In this document: positions 24,475 through 33,442 of the stretch, piece after piece
Layout of the letters: each line of letters opens with the position of its first letter
Numbering within the stretch: position 1 is the first letter of the stretch
Assembly (NCBI GenBank): GCA_020024615.1
Contig: JAHHTP010000001.1
Coordinates: forward strand, 42,404 to 106,403
DNA: 64,000 bases
Origin: Oscillospiraceae bacterium
GTDB taxonomy: Bacteria; Bacillota; Clostridia; Oscillospirales; Ruminococcaceae
Direction of reading: 5' to 3'
The notes under the pieces: generated by a model
Seen by the model: only the letters and a program-made list of their open reading frames with translations
Database searches by the model: none
Told to the model about the DNA's origin: nothing
Program-made: the position numbers and the translations under genes

Positions 24475-26259
24475 ATGTCTAAGATGAAAATCGGCATTCG
24501 TCCTACCATTGACGGCCGTTGGGGCGGCGTTAGAGAGTCTTTGGAAGAACAGACTATGGGAATGGCTAAAGCTGCCAAAGCACTGATCGAGAGTAATTTG
24601 TGTTATCAGGATGGTACTCCGGTTGAGTGTGTTATTTCCAACTGCACCATCGGTTCGGGCGCTGAGAGTGCAAAATGCGCAGAGCAGTTTGCGACAGAAA
24701 ATGTTGTTGCTACTTTAACCGTAACACCGTGTTGGTGCTATGGTACTGAGACTTTTGATATGGATCCGAACACCATTAAAGCTGTATGGGGCTTAAATGG
24801 AACTGAGCGTCCTGGTGCTGTTTATTTAGCAGCTGTTCTCGCAGCGCATGCACAGCGCGGTCTGCCGGCATTCTCCATCTATGGTCATGATGTTCAGGAT
24901 AAGGATGATGCCAATATTCCGGATGATGTTGCAGAGAAAATCTTAAAATTTGCACGCTGCGCAATTGCTGTTGGTTCCATGCGCAACAAAGCTTATGTGA
25001 ACTTAGGCAGTATTTCAATGGGTATCGCAGGTTCCTACTGTGATGCGAATGTTATGCAGAAGTATTTTGGTTTGCGTGCTGAGTGGGTAGACTTAACCGA
25101 GATTCTGCGCCGTGTAACACTGGAAATCTACGATCATGATGAGTATGAGAAAGCATTGGCTTGGATTAAAGCAAACTGCAAAGAGGGCGTTGATAAAAAT
25201 GTTGGTAAAGACCTGCCGGAAATCATTAGAAAATCCAAAGTGGTTGATCCAGATAAAGACTGGGAGTTTATCACCAAAACCACTCTGATTACCAGAGATA
25301 TTCTGTTTGGCAATCCGAAACTGGCCGAAATGGGTTGGAAAGAGGAAGCACTGGGCAGAAATGCTATTGTTGGTGGTTTCCAAGGTCAGCGTATGTGGAC
25401 CGACTGGTTGCCGAATGGCGACTTTATGGAAGCAATCATGTCCACAACATTTGACTGGAATGGCAAAAAAGCTCCATTCCCGCTGGCTACTGAGAACGAT
25501 ACTTGCAACGGTCTTGCAATGCTGTTGGGTACTTTAATCACCAATGCTGCACCGTGCTTCCATGATGTAAGAACATATTGGAGCCCAGATGCTGTCAAAC
25601 GCGTTGCTGGTTATGAATTGCATGATGCAGCGAAAGATGGTATCATTCATCTGATTAACTCAGGTGCAACCGCTCTGGATGGTACAGGTGCTGCTATCGA
25701 TGAAAATGGCACACATTTGATGAAAAAATGGTGGGATATGACCGATGCGGATATCAAATCTTGTCTGGATGCTACTGATTGGTGTAGAGCAAACTATGAA
25801 TATTTCCGTGGTGGTGGTTTCTCCTCTCACTTTAGAAATGTTGCTGAAATGCCGGTTACTATGCTGCGTATCAACATTGTTGACGGCCTAGGTCCGGTTA
25901 TCCAGATTGCAGAGGGAACTACCTGCATTTTACCGGATGAAGTACATGACAAACTGGATCAGAGAACCGACCCGACTTGGCCGACGACTTGGTTTGCACC
26001 AAGACTGACCGGAAAAGGCGCATTTACCGATGTATATTCTGTTATGGCTAACTGGGGTGCAAACCACGGTGTTACCATCAATGGTCATGTCGGCAGTGAG
26101 TTAATCACCTTAGCTTCCATGCTGCGTATTCCGGTAACCATGCACAATGTACCAGAAGAAAAAATCTTCCGTCCGCATGACTGGTCTGCTTACGGCACCG
26201 AAAATCTGGAAGCTGCTGATTACAGAGCTTGCCAGACCTATGGCCCGTTATATAAATAA
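24475..26259 (+). CDS. fucI: L-fucose isomerase
   Basis: FucI converts L-fucose to L-fuculose (also D-arabinose to D-ribulose), the entry step of fucose catabolism; host mucin and milk glycans are the usual source. The 594 aa length fits the family (about 590). Typical segments: MKIGIRPTIDGRWGGVRESL, VTPCWCYGTETFDMD, AYVNLGSISMGIAGSYCDAN, the metal-ligand regions FNATTFDWNG-like (MSTTFDWNGKKAP, with TENDTCNGLAMLL) and the C-terminal MANWGANHGVTINGHVGSEL. No fuculokinase or aldolase is in the window. AAAGG precedes the ATG; codon use is that of a well-expressed gene. Confidence 0.95.
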   Translation: MSKMKIGIRPTIDGRWGGVRESLEEQTMGMAKAAKALIESNLCYQDGTPVECVISNCTIGSGAESAKCAEQFATENVVATLTVTPCWCYGTETFDMDPNTIKAVWGLNGTERPGAVYLAAVLAAHAQRGLPAFSIYGHDVQDKDDANIPDDVAEKILKFARCAIAVGSMRNKAYVNLGSISMGIAGSYCDANVMQKYFGLRAEWVDLTEILRRVTLEIYDHDEYEKALAWIKANCKEGVDKNVGKDLPEIIRKSKVVDPDKDWEFITKTTLITRDILFGNPKLAEMGWKEEALGRNAIVGGFQGQRMWTDWLPNGDFMEAIMSTTFDWNGKKAPFPLATENDTCNGLAMLLGTLITNAAPCFHDVRTYWSPDAVKRVAGYELHDAAKDGIIHLINSGATALDGTGAAIDENGTHLMKKWWDMTDADIKSCLDATDWCRANYEYFRGGGFSSHFRNVAEMPVTMLRINIVDGLGPVIQIAEGTTCILPDEVHDKLDQRTDPTWPTTWFAPRLTGKGAFTDVYSVMANWGANHGVTINGHVGSELITLASMLRIPVTMHNVPEEKIFRPHDWSAYGTENLEAADYRACQTYGPLYK

Positions 26260-26277
26260 GATTTAATTTTTGTACTG

Positions 26278-26310
26278 GCGAGCGGGGGATTCGTCCCCAC
26301 TCGCTTTTAA
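26278..26310 (+). terminator. Terminator after fucI
   Basis: GCGAG-C-GGGG pairs with CCCC-A-CTCGC around GATTCGT, followed by TTTTAATTT. Confidence 0.82.
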
Positions 26311-26323
26311 TTTGAAAATACCA

Positions 26324-26352
26324 TTGAAAAATTCAAATGGTTGTGTTAAAAT
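26324..26352 (+). promoter_or_regulatory. Promoter of the Gfo/Idh/MocA oxidoreductase gene
   Basis: TTGAAA (26324-26329), 17-base spacer, TAAAAT (26347-26352). Confidence 0.6.
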
Positions 26353-26413
26353 GATAATATGAGGCGGATTTTGTCCGCTGAGAAACAATATATGATGTAT
26401 AAGGAGATTTATC

Positions 26414-27490
26414 ATGGAAAAAACAAGAGTAGGTTTTATTGGAACCGGTAACATTTCCCATTGTCACATGGAGGGATACAAAGCAATTCCAGAACTGGTT
26501 GATGTTGTTGCAGTTTGTGACCTGGATGAGGAAAAAGTAAAAAAATATGCTGAGAAGTATAATGTACCACACTGGTACACCGACTATAATGAAATGCTGG
26601 CAAAAGAAAATCTGGATGCAGTTAGTGTCTGCACCTGGAACGCAGCACACAAACCAGCTACCATTGCAGCATTAAATGCAGGCTGCAATGTTCTGTGTGA
26701 AAAACCGATGGCTATGAATACCGAAGAAGCACTGGAAATGAAAAAAGCTGCAAAAGATAACGGTAAAGTATTACAAATTGGTTTCGTTCGCCGTTTTGGT
26801 AAAGATGCCGCTGTATTAAAAGATTTCATTCAGGGTGGTAAATTGGGTGACATCTACTATGCAAAAGCTGTATATCTGCGTCGTGATGGTTTCCCGGGCG
26901 GTTGGTTCGGTGATAAATCCTATTCTGGTGGTGGCCCGCTGATCGATCTGGGCGTTCATGTAATGGATCTGACCCGTTATTTGACCGGTAATCCGAAACC
27001 GGTTGCTGCTTATGGCATCGTTGATAAATCTTTAGGTAAAAAACGCGCAGAATCTAAATTTGCTAAAGGTGATGGCTCTTGGCAGATTGTCAATAATCTG
27101 GGCATTGATTTCAAATACACCGTTGAGGATTTTGTTTCCGCTTATATCAAATTTGATAATGGTATGACCATGCAGCTTGAGGCTTCCTTTAACCTGAATA
27201 TTAAAAATGATACCGGCACAGTTGAACTGTTCGGTACCAAGGGCGGTGCAAAATTGACCCCGGATGTTGAGGTATATACCGATATGGACGGTCATCTGGT
27301 TGATATCAAACCGACCGGCAATACCGGCTTTGATGGTCCAGCATTTAAACGCGAAGTCAAAGCATTCATTGACTGCGTTCGTGATGGTGCAGAGTGCAAG
27401 GCTCCGACCGATGCAGGTGTTGATCTGATGAAGATCATTGATGCAATTTACAAATCTGCTGAGGAAGGCCGTGAGGTTGCAATCGACTGA
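26414..27490 (+). CDS. Gfo/Idh/MocA family oxidoreductase
   Basis: A 358 aa NAD(P)-dependent sugar or inositol dehydrogenase-type protein. The Rossmann fold is shown by VGFIGTGNISHCHMEGYK and VVAVCDLDEEKVKKYAEKY; the conserved CEKPMAMN motif supplies the catalytic Lys; GGGPLIDLGVHVMDLTRYLT carries the active-site Asp and His. AAGGAG lies 8 bases before the ATG. It is next to fucI but has its own promoter and a terminator between, so a role in sugar catabolism is suggested by context only. Confidence 0.92.
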   Translation: MEKTRVGFIGTGNISHCHMEGYKAIPELVDVVAVCDLDEEKVKKYAEKYNVPHWYTDYNEMLAKENLDAVSVCTWNAAHKPATIAALNAGCNVLCEKPMAMNTEEALEMKKAAKDNGKVLQIGFVRRFGKDAAVLKDFIQGGKLGDIYYAKAVYLRRDGFPGGWFGDKSYSGGGPLIDLGVHVMDLTRYLTGNPKPVAAYGIVDKSLGKKRAESKFAKGDGSWQIVNNLGIDFKYTVEDFVSAYIKFDNGMTMQLEASFNLNIKNDTGTVELFGTKGGAKLTPDVEVYTDMDGHLVDIKPTGNTGFDGPAFKREVKAFIDCVRDGAECKAPTDAGVDLMKIIDAIYKSAEEGREVAID

Positions 27491-27576
27491 TTGCTAAAAT
27501 GTAAATAATTTGATTTGACCGAAACCGTCGAATTTTATCTGATATGTAAAATCTGTTTGTGAAATGCAGTTTTCTA

Positions 27577-27606
27577 TTTACAACTGGCATAAAAGTGTGA
27601 TACAAT
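27577..27606 (+). promoter_or_regulatory. Promoter of purC
   Basis: TTTACA (27577-27582), 18-base spacer, TACAAT (27601-27606). No purine riboswitch core is visible in the 92-base leader. Confidence 0.55.
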
Positions 27607-27698
27607 AATAAAGTGGTATCTAACTTACCAGAAAATCGCTGGAAGCAGCTACTGTTTGTGGCTGTCAATCAAATCGTTTTTTGTAAAGGAGCATGGTT

Positions 27699-28382
27699 AT
27701 GAACAAGATTTACGAGGGAAAAACCAAAGATGTTTATAGTCTGGATAACGGCAATGTAATGCTGAAATTCAAAGATGACTGCACCGGTAAAGACGGCGTG
27801 TTCGATCCGGGTGAAAATGCTGTTGGTTTAACCATCGAAGGTATCGGCAAAGCAAATCTTCAGACTTCTGTTTACTATTTTGAAATGCTCAAAGCAGCTG
27901 GCATTAAAACTCATTATGTAAGCGCAGACATCGAAAATGCGACCATGGAAGTTTTACCGGCTACTGTATTTGGTCACGGTTTAGAGGTCATCTGCCGTCT
28001 GGTTGCAACCGGCAGCTTCATCCGTCGTTATGGTGAGTACATCGCAGATGGTACCCCGTTAGAAGGCGGTTATGTTGAATGTACCTTTAAAAACGATGAA
28101 AAAGGCGATCCGCTGGTAACCAGCGAAGGTCTTGCAGCTCTGGGCGTTATGTCCGAGGAAATGTTCGCAAGCATGAAAGAGCAGACCTTAAAAATCACCA
28201 AAATTGTTGCTGATGACTTAAAATCCATCGGTTTAGACCTGTGGGATATTAAATTTGAGTTTGGCTACAACAATGGCGAAGTTATCTTAATTGATGAAAT
28301 CGCTTCCGGCAATATGCGTGTCTACAAAGACGGCAAAATTGTTGAGCCAGTTGAGCTGACCAAGCTGATCTTAAACAGATAA
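27699..28382 (+). CDS. purC: Phosphoribosylaminoimidazole-succinocarboxamide synthase
   Basis: SAICAR synthetase joins aspartate to CAIR with ATP in purine biosynthesis. The 227 aa protein starts MNKIYEGKTKDVYSLDNG and shows VSADIENATMEVLPATVFGHGLE-region residues, CRLVATGSFIRRYG, the ATP site and VILIDEIASGNMRVY. The ATG at 27699 is preferred over the one at 27693 because AAAGGAG then has a 7-base spacing. It stands alone here, away from other pur genes, and is closed by a strong terminator. Confidence 0.95.
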   Translation: MNKIYEGKTKDVYSLDNGNVMLKFKDDCTGKDGVFDPGENAVGLTIEGIGKANLQTSVYYFEMLKAAGIKTHYVSADIENATMEVLPATVFGHGLEVICRLVATGSFIRRYGEYIADGTPLEGGYVECTFKNDEKGDPLVTSEGLAALGVMSEEMFASMKEQTLKITKIVADDLKSIGLDLWDIKFEFGYNNGEVILIDEIASGNMRVYKDGKIVEPVELTKLILNR

Positions 28383-28400
28383 TTTTTCACATGAAAAGAG

Positions 28401-28437
28401 TGCCCTTCCCATTATGGGAGGGGCATTTGTTATTTTT
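28401..28437 (+). terminator. Terminator of purC
   Basis: TGCCCTTCCC (28401-28410) pairs with GGGAGGGGCA (28416-28425), with one central G-T pair, followed by TTTGTTATTTTT. Confidence 0.88.
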
Positions 28438-28445
28438 AGTGTTGA

Positions 28446-29039
28446 TTATAAACAATGTTTTTGGATAATATCATCATAGTTGCCTTTGAATACAAAACCG
28501 TGCATTCCAACACATTCGGCAGCTACAACATTTTCCAGTCGGTCGTCAATAAAGAGACATTCGTCTGCGGTTAAATGATAGTGTTCCAGAAAATATTCGT
28601 AAATATCTAAATTCGGTTTTACGATCCTTATTGTGGAAGATACCGTTACACCGTCAAACCAGGAAATTTCTTTGAAGCGTGGAAAATAATCAAAGAAAGT
28701 ATCATCTGCATTGGATAAAACATAAATCTGATAGCCCTTTTCCTTCATGCAATCACAAAATTCTGTGGCGCCAGCAATCGGCTGCATACAATCATTCCAA
28801 TGTTCGACAATATTTTTTAACTGTGGATGCAGTCTTTGTGGTACGCGTTTGGATACCGGTTCGTATCGTTCGGCATTTTTAAGAATTCCTTCATCGCCCA
28901 TCAGCCATTCTGGACCGTGAAATAGCTCGTTGCGAATGATATCCCGGTCCGCATCGTTGTCTAAAAATCTGCGCAGTGAAACTTCCGGATCAAAATCCAT
29001 CAGGACATTTCCCATATCCAATATAATATTTTTAATCAT
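28446..29039 (-). CDS. HAD-superfamily phosphatase (YihX-like, HAD-IA)
   Basis: A 197 aa haloacid dehalogenase-like hydrolase. Motif I is LDMGNVLMDFDP, where the nucleophile Asp is followed by the D-x-G-N variant typical of YihX-type sugar phosphate phosphatases and epoxide-hydrolase N domains. Motif II lies in YVLSNADDTF, motif III/IV in SSTIRIVKPNLDIYEYFLE (Lys) and CLFIDDRLENVVAAECVGM (DD). All catalytic residues are present. It probably dephosphorylates a sugar phosphate; the substrate is inferred from the subfamily only. It ends tail to tail with purC. Confidence 0.88.
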   Translation of the reverse strand: MIKNIILDMGNVLMDFDPEVSLRRFLDNDADRDIIRNELFHGPEWLMGDEGILKNAERYEPVSKRVPQRLHPQLKNIVEHWNDCMQPIAGATEFCDCMKEKGYQIYVLSNADDTFFDYFPRFKEISWFDGVTVSSTIRIVKPNLDIYEYFLEHYHLTADECLFIDDRLENVVAAECVGMHGFVFKGNYDDIIQKHCL

Positions 29040-29136
29040 AAATTTACTCCCTGTTGTTTTTCAATCTACATTCATGTTGAAATACGCTGGTGTAGCTAAG
29101 ACAATAGAAGCAGACCGCCATGCTAAATCCGCGCTG

Positions 29137-29430
29137 TTATGGGATTAGTTCAACCTGCGGAAAATGCTTGACAATATAATCTTCCATCAGCTTTTTTCCA
29201 TAAGAATGAGTGGAATGCACGCGTATTTTTTCCGGCAGATGCTCAGGATGTTGGTTTAGCCATAACAACACATCATAGCCTGTATGGGAATCAAATCCCA
29301 AAGAGTAGTCCAGTGAAACCAGTTCAAAAACGCCATTTTCCAACAGAATGATACATTCATTATAATCTCTTACGAGAATAAAATTGTCTGGCTTTGGACG
29401 GATATCATCAAGGTACAGTTTTGCTTTCAT
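29137..29430 (-). CDS. Small receiver-like protein (cyclic-phosphate processing receiver family), 97 aa
   Basis: The sequence MKAKLYLDDIRPKPDNF, then LVRDYNECIILLENGVFELVSLDYSLG and GYDVLLWLNQHPEHLPEKIRVHSTHS, has the shape of a minimal receiver domain, with the acidic pocket LDDIRP and a phosphoacceptor-like Asp in SLDYSLG. It resembles the stand-alone family named cyclic-phosphate processing receiver. No output domain or kinase is adjacent. I chose the ATG at 29430, preceded by GAAAGAG, over a longer open frame (to 29487). The family function is predicted, not proven. Confidence 0.65.
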   Translation of the reverse strand: MKAKLYLDDIRPKPDNFILVRDYNECIILLENGVFELVSLDYSLGFDSHTGYDVLLWLNQHPEHLPEKIRVHSTHSYGKKLMEDYIVKHFPQVELIP

Positions 29431-29553
29431 ATTGTTTTCTCTTTCCGTTTTTGATTTCATTATAGCACAGTAATAGAAATCAGTCAACTAAAAGAGCAAG
29501 TGCGCATATCCTGTGATATAAGGCAGAATGATATGAGAAAGAAGGTTGATACG

Positions 29554-29781
29554 ATGCAGCAGCCAGGCAGTTGGATTTTATTTCCATCAGTTACTTATGC
29601 CAGTAAAGCGCGTTATTATTTTGGACGCGCAGGAATCAATACGAGGATGGAGCGGATTCCGGAATCCGTGATGGGGAAAACCTGTGGTTATCGCTTATTT
29701 GTGGTGCAAGATAAGCTTTCTAGAGCGATTGAAATCTGTCAAAGCAATCAGATTCGTTTTAATAAAATTATTGAAGCTTAA
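29554..29781 (+). CDS. DUF3343 domain protein (putative Se/S carrier-like), 75 aa
   Basis: A small protein: QPGSWILFPSVTYASKARYY, then a conserved Cys in GKTCGYRLFVVQD, typical of DUF3343. The family lies next to cysteine desulfurases and selenium genes in many clostridia and is proposed to carry selenium or sulfur. Here the next gene is exactly such a desulfurase. GAAGGT precedes the ATG at 29554; an upstream in-frame ATG at 29533 is an alternative. Function is inferred from family and neighbour. Confidence 0.75.
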   Translation: MQQPGSWILFPSVTYASKARYYFGRAGINTRMERIPESVMGKTCGYRLFVVQDKLSRAIEICQSNQIRFNKIIEA

Positions 29782-29825
29782 AAAATCAGGTAATGTGTAC
29801 GCTGCGATTCATATTTATGATTGAC

Positions 29826-29855
29826 CGGGTTCATGTTGGGTGTGAACCCGCTATT
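29826..29855 (+). terminator. Hairpin between DUF3343 and the desulfurase gene
   Basis: CGGGTTCA (29826-29833) pairs with TGAACCCG (29843-29850), then CTATTTTG. The T-run is weak, so it may attenuate rather than stop transcription. Confidence 0.4.
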
Positions 29856-29878
29856 TTGAGCAGGGAGGGGAGGAAGCA

Positions 29879-31018
29879 GTGGTCTATTTCGATAACAGTG
29901 CTACAACCTATCCTAAGCCGCAGTCAGTAGTAGATGCGGTTCAGGAAGGGGTGCTGCATTACGGCGGTAATCCGGGACGCGGCGGACATGATATTTCAAT
30001 GAGAGTGTCGGATATGGTGTATGCAGTTCGTGCGCAAATTGGTGATTTTTTTGGAGTTTGGCCGGAACGCGTGATTTTTACAGAGAATTGCACGATGTCA
30101 TTGAATATTGCAATACACTCCATTCCGAAAGGGTCAGATGTGATTACAACTGATTTGGAGCATAATGCGGTGATTCGTCCCTTAGAGGCACAGAAAGCAG
30201 CCGGTAGACTACGATATCGGGTGATGTGTACTGGAAATGATAATTTTGGCTTTATGGATCGGCTTTGTACCATGCTTCGGCCGGATACCAGAGCGGTTGT
30301 GATGACGGCAGCTTCCAATGTTACCGGACGGATACTTCCAGTTCGGGAAGTGGGAGAGTTTTGCCGGAAGCACCAGCTTTTATTTATTGTGGATGCAGCA
30401 CAGGCCGCTGGGGTGATTCCACTTGATTGCCGAGAGGATATGATTGATATTCTTTGCACTTCGGGACACAAAGGGCTATATGGAATTACTGGCAGCGGAC
30501 TTTTGATGCTGGGTGAAGATGTGCGTCTGAATCCGCTTATTTATGGAGGAACAGGAACCGATTCGCTTTCGCCCGTACAGTCGTATACATTGCCGGAAGG
30601 GATGGAGTCCGGTACCATACCCACAGTTGGTATTTGTGCGCTATCTTCTGGAATTGACTATCTTTCACAGCACGGCATCCGGAATTTGACATTACAAAAT
30701 CTACATCTATGCAGTATGCTTTATGACGCATTGCAGGCGATGCCACAGATCAAAATTTATTCGCCCAAACCGCAGTGGGGCGCTACCATTCCAATCGTGG
30801 CTTTTACGGTCAAGGGTCAGCCTTCCGAAACGACGGCAGCCTTGTTGAATGAAGCTGGATTTGCTGTTCGCGGCGGCTATCATTGTGCTGCGGTTACACA
30901 TCATAAGCTGCACACCATGGACACCGGAATTGTGCGTTTTTCTCCAAGCAGTTTTAATACGGAACAACAGGTGGAAGATTTTACTACTGCGGTTAGACAG
31001 ATTGTGCTGAATAACTGA
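29879..31018 (+). CDS. Cysteine desulfurase / aminotransferase class V (SufS/CsdB-like)
   Basis: A 379 aa PLP enzyme that takes sulfur (or selenium) from cysteine (or selenocysteine). Visible features are the N-terminal VYFDNSATTYPKPQSV, TTDLEHNAVIRP, the PLP Asp in FIVDAAQAAG, the Schiff-base Lys in TSGHKGLYG and the catalytic Cys in RGGYHCAAVTHH, which sits in a group II (SufS/CsdB) context. The GTG start at 29879 is preceded by GGGAGGGGAGG. The DUF3343 gene just upstream suggests a selenium or sulfur delivery role rather than general Fe-S assembly; no SufB, SufC or SelD is in the window. Confidence 0.9.
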   Translation: MVYFDNSATTYPKPQSVVDAVQEGVLHYGGNPGRGGHDISMRVSDMVYAVRAQIGDFFGVWPERVIFTENCTMSLNIAIHSIPKGSDVITTDLEHNAVIRPLEAQKAAGRLRYRVMCTGNDNFGFMDRLCTMLRPDTRAVVMTAASNVTGRILPVREVGEFCRKHQLLFIVDAAQAAGVIPLDCREDMIDILCTSGHKGLYGITGSGLLMLGEDVRLNPLIYGGTGTDSLSPVQSYTLPEGMESGTIPTVGICALSSGIDYLSQHGIRNLTLQNLHLCSMLYDALQAMPQIKIYSPKPQWGATIPIVAFTVKGQPSETTAALLNEAGFAVRGGYHCAAVTHHKLHTMDTGIVRFSPSSFNTEQQVEDFTTAVRQIVLNN

Positions 31019-31050
31019 ACCCGGCTGAGTAGCAGTGCTTATACAATGTT

Positions 31051-31080
31051 AACGGTATGTCGTATGACATACCGTTTTTG
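31051..31080 (+). terminator. Terminator after the desulfurase gene
   Basis: AACGGTATGTC (31051-31061) pairs with GACATACCGTT (31066-31076) around a 4-base loop, followed by TTTTTG. Confidence 0.92.
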
Positions 31081-31092
31081 CATGTGGCAAGC

Positions 31093-31121
31093 TTGACTTT
31101 ATAAAGTGATTCTGGTATAAT
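31093..31121 (+). promoter_or_regulatory. Promoter of the CorC/CNNM family gene
   Basis: TTGACT (31093-31098), 17-base spacer, TATAAT (31116-31121). Confidence 0.82.
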
Positions 31122-31206
31122 AAGGAGCAATGTTATGTACAGATTCTACTGCATTTGGCGGCAGGATAGAAGTACAATTATGTAATATGAAAAGGAGTGT
31201 ATTGGA

Positions 31207-32478
31207 ATGCCTGACGGCATATCAGTCTGGAGTTTTGTGGTGATTGCAATTTTAGTTGCATTATCTGCCTTTTTTTCCGGAACTGAAACTGCGTTTTCTT
31301 CCCTGAGTAAAGTCAAAGTGAAAAGCATGATGGAGGAAAACAACAAGCGCGCCGCAATTGCGATGAGTGTTTATGAGGACTATGATCGCGCGATTGCTGC
31401 AATTTTAATTGGAAACAATGTGGTAAATATTGGTTCTTCCGCAATTGCTACCACCATTTGTACTGTTGCTTTTGGTGCAAGTGGTGCCGCAATTTCCACC
31501 ATTGTCATGACAATAATCGTTTTGATTTTCGGTGAAGTATTGCCGAAAGCATTGGCAAAGAGCAATTCTGAAGCCATAGCAATGGCGGTTGCCCCGATTT
31601 TGTATGTTTATATGAAAATACTAACCCCGCTTACCTTCTTTTTCTCAATGCTGATTGCCGGTGTCAACAAGGCGGTTTCCCGTAATAAAGGGGAACAGCC
31701 AAGCGTTACTGAGGATGAACTGAAGATTATTTTAGAGGAAATTGAGGACGAGGGCGTTTTAAACGAGCATGAGAGCGAACTGATGCAGTCTGCACTGGAT
31801 TTTACGCAGATAACCGTTGCGGAAGTTTTAACGCCTCGTGTCGATCTGGTTGCTGCGGAAGAAAACGATTCCGCGGAGAAAATTCGTAATTTCTTTTTGG
31901 ATGAAGGTTTTTCCCGGATTCCCATTTATCGTAAGGATATGGATCATATTCTGGGCGTCATTAATTCGAAGGATTTCTTCAGAGTTTATCTGAATGATCC
32001 GCATGATATTATTTTAGATGATTTGTTGCAGAAAGTCATTTTTGTACCGCCGAAAAAACGAGTTGCTTCGCTGTTAAAAGAGATGCAGCGGGAGAAAATC
32101 CATATGGCGATTGTTACCGATCAATATGGTGGTACCATCGGTATCGTTACCCTGGAAGATATGATTGAAGAAATAGTGGGCGAGATATGGGATGAAAACG
32201 ATGTTGAGGAAACTGAGTTTGTTGCGGTGGATGAGCATAACTTTGTTGTAAACGGCGATATGAATATCAGCGATATGTTTGAGCAGTTTGAACTGCCAGA
32301 AGACGAAGATATGGATGTCAACACGGTTGGCGGATGGGTTCAGATGACTTTGGATCGCATGCCAGAGGTGGGCGATACTTTTACATATGAAACACTTACT
32401 GTAACGGTCAAAGAGATTGACGGTCAGCGTGTCACCAAGGTGGCAATTCTCTGGGAACCAGAAGAACTCGAAGAATAA
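31207..32478 (+). CDS. CNNM/CorC family transporter (HlyC/CorC, DUF21-CBS)
   Basis: A 423 aa membrane protein: an N-terminal DUF21 domain with about four membrane helices (starting at ILVALSAFFSGTETAFSSLS), two CBS domains between about 200 and 340 (VLTPRVDLVAAEE, FSRIPIYRKDMDHILGVI, MAIVTDQYGGTIGIVTLEDMIEEIVGEIWDE split by motif) and a C-terminal CorC/HlyC domain (VNTVGGWV). The family moves magnesium or other divalent cations and is often labelled hemolysin without evidence. AAAGGAG precedes the ATG. It has its own promoter and terminator. Confidence 0.93.
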   Translation: MPDGISVWSFVVIAILVALSAFFSGTETAFSSLSKVKVKSMMEENNKRAAIAMSVYEDYDRAIAAILIGNNVVNIGSSAIATTICTVAFGASGAAISTIVMTIIVLIFGEVLPKALAKSNSEAIAMAVAPILYVYMKILTPLTFFFSMLIAGVNKAVSRNKGEQPSVTEDELKIILEEIEDEGVLNEHESELMQSALDFTQITVAEVLTPRVDLVAAEENDSAEKIRNFFLDEGFSRIPIYRKDMDHILGVINSKDFFRVYLNDPHDIILDDLLQKVIFVPPKKRVASLLKEMQREKIHMAIVTDQYGGTIGIVTLEDMIEEIVGEIWDENDVEETEFVAVDEHNFVVNGDMNISDMFEQFELPEDEDMDVNTVGGWVQMTLDRMPEVGDTFTYETLTVTVKEIDGQRVTKVAILWEPEELEE

Positions 32479-32515
32479 ATTTATGAACTGTGTAAAACCA
32501 GTATAAATATGATAG

Positions 32516-32550
32516 AAGGCAGGGTTTTGATGTCCCTGCCTTTTATTTTA
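32516..32550 (+). terminator. Terminator after the CorC-like gene
   Basis: AAGGCAGGG (32516-32524) pairs with CCCTGCCTT (32534-32542), followed by TTATTTTA. Confidence 0.9.
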
Positions 32551-32622
32551 CCATGCTCATGGATGCAGTGTATATGAGCAACTTTGTGCATGCAAGACAT
32601 TGCATGTGTGAAACAAAAAATA

Positions 32623-33213
32623 TTATGATTTAATTTTTACCTGGAGCATCCAGAGAAATTCCATTGCCTGATCCAATGTTAAAATGCTGCCTTTTAGATC
32701 TTCCTGTCGCAGTTGCAGTCCCGAGAGGGTACAGCTGGTCAGGTCAATTCCTTTCAGGGCAGTGCCATTGAGATAAGATTGATTTAGCAGCAAGTGTTCC
32801 AGTTTTGTCTTTTTGAGATTACAGTTTTCCATTGATGCAGCTGTCATACGGCAGTTGGAAAGTGTGCTGTCTGTAAATTTGCAGTGATTAAAATTGGTCA
32901 TTTCGGCTTTGCAACCGCTAAACTTGCAGTTGCGCAGAAAACTTTCATTGAAATCTGCTCCAGTAAAGTCGCAGTTGATAAACTGAACCCGTAGCATACT
33001 GGAATCGGTCAGGCGACAAAATGTAAAATTGCAGTTTTCAAAGACAACATCGGTGCAGTCAAGTGAAAAGGTGCTGCTGTGAAAATCAATGTGTTCAAAG
33101 GTACTTTTCCCAGCAATCAGTTTGCCTTCCGCTTGAGAAAGACGCAGTTGCAAAAAGTGCTGTTCATAAATTTCTTCACCGGTTTGCAGAAACGCTAAAA
33201 GGGTATCGGTCAT
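32623..33213 (-). CDS. Pentapeptide-repeat protein, 196 aa
   Basis: From about residue 35 the protein consists of imperfect A(D/N)LXX-type repeats, for example FENCNFTFCRLTDSSMLRV, FINCDFTGADFNESFLRNCK, FNHCKFTDSTLSNCRM and GIDLTSCTLSGLQL. These fold as a right-handed quadrilateral beta-helix. Repeats are Cys/Asn/Phe-rich, which is common in clostridial members. No signal peptide or other domain is seen. The fold is sure; the function is not: some relatives protect DNA gyrase, but nothing here shows that. Confidence 0.85.
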   Translation of the reverse strand: MTDTLLAFLQTGEEIYEQHFLQLRLSQAEGKLIAGKSTFEHIDFHSSTFSLDCTDVVFENCNFTFCRLTDSSMLRVQFINCDFTGADFNESFLRNCKFSGCKAEMTNFNHCKFTDSTLSNCRMTAASMENCNLKKTKLEHLLLNQSYLNGTALKGIDLTSCTLSGLQLRQEDLKGSILTLDQAMEFLWMLQVKIKS

Positions 33214-33442
33214 TTTCTTACTCCAATCTGTATCAGGGGATTTTTTAAAATCACGCGATATAAAATTTTCCTTTTGTTGCTATCATACTCTGTTTTGCTG
33301 TAAAAAGCAAGCTTCAATTCATTTATTTTTCAAAATTGACATAATTAGTAGGATAGATGACTTGTATTCTGTAGCTGATTATGTTACAATTTGCTTATAG
33401 ACAATAATAATCTAATTTTGTATTAGATAAGGGGGAGATAAT

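Noticed and set aside
27607..27698. Purine riboswitch in the purC leader
   Set aside because: No conserved purine-riboswitch loops or stems are seen; the leader is short and AT-rich.
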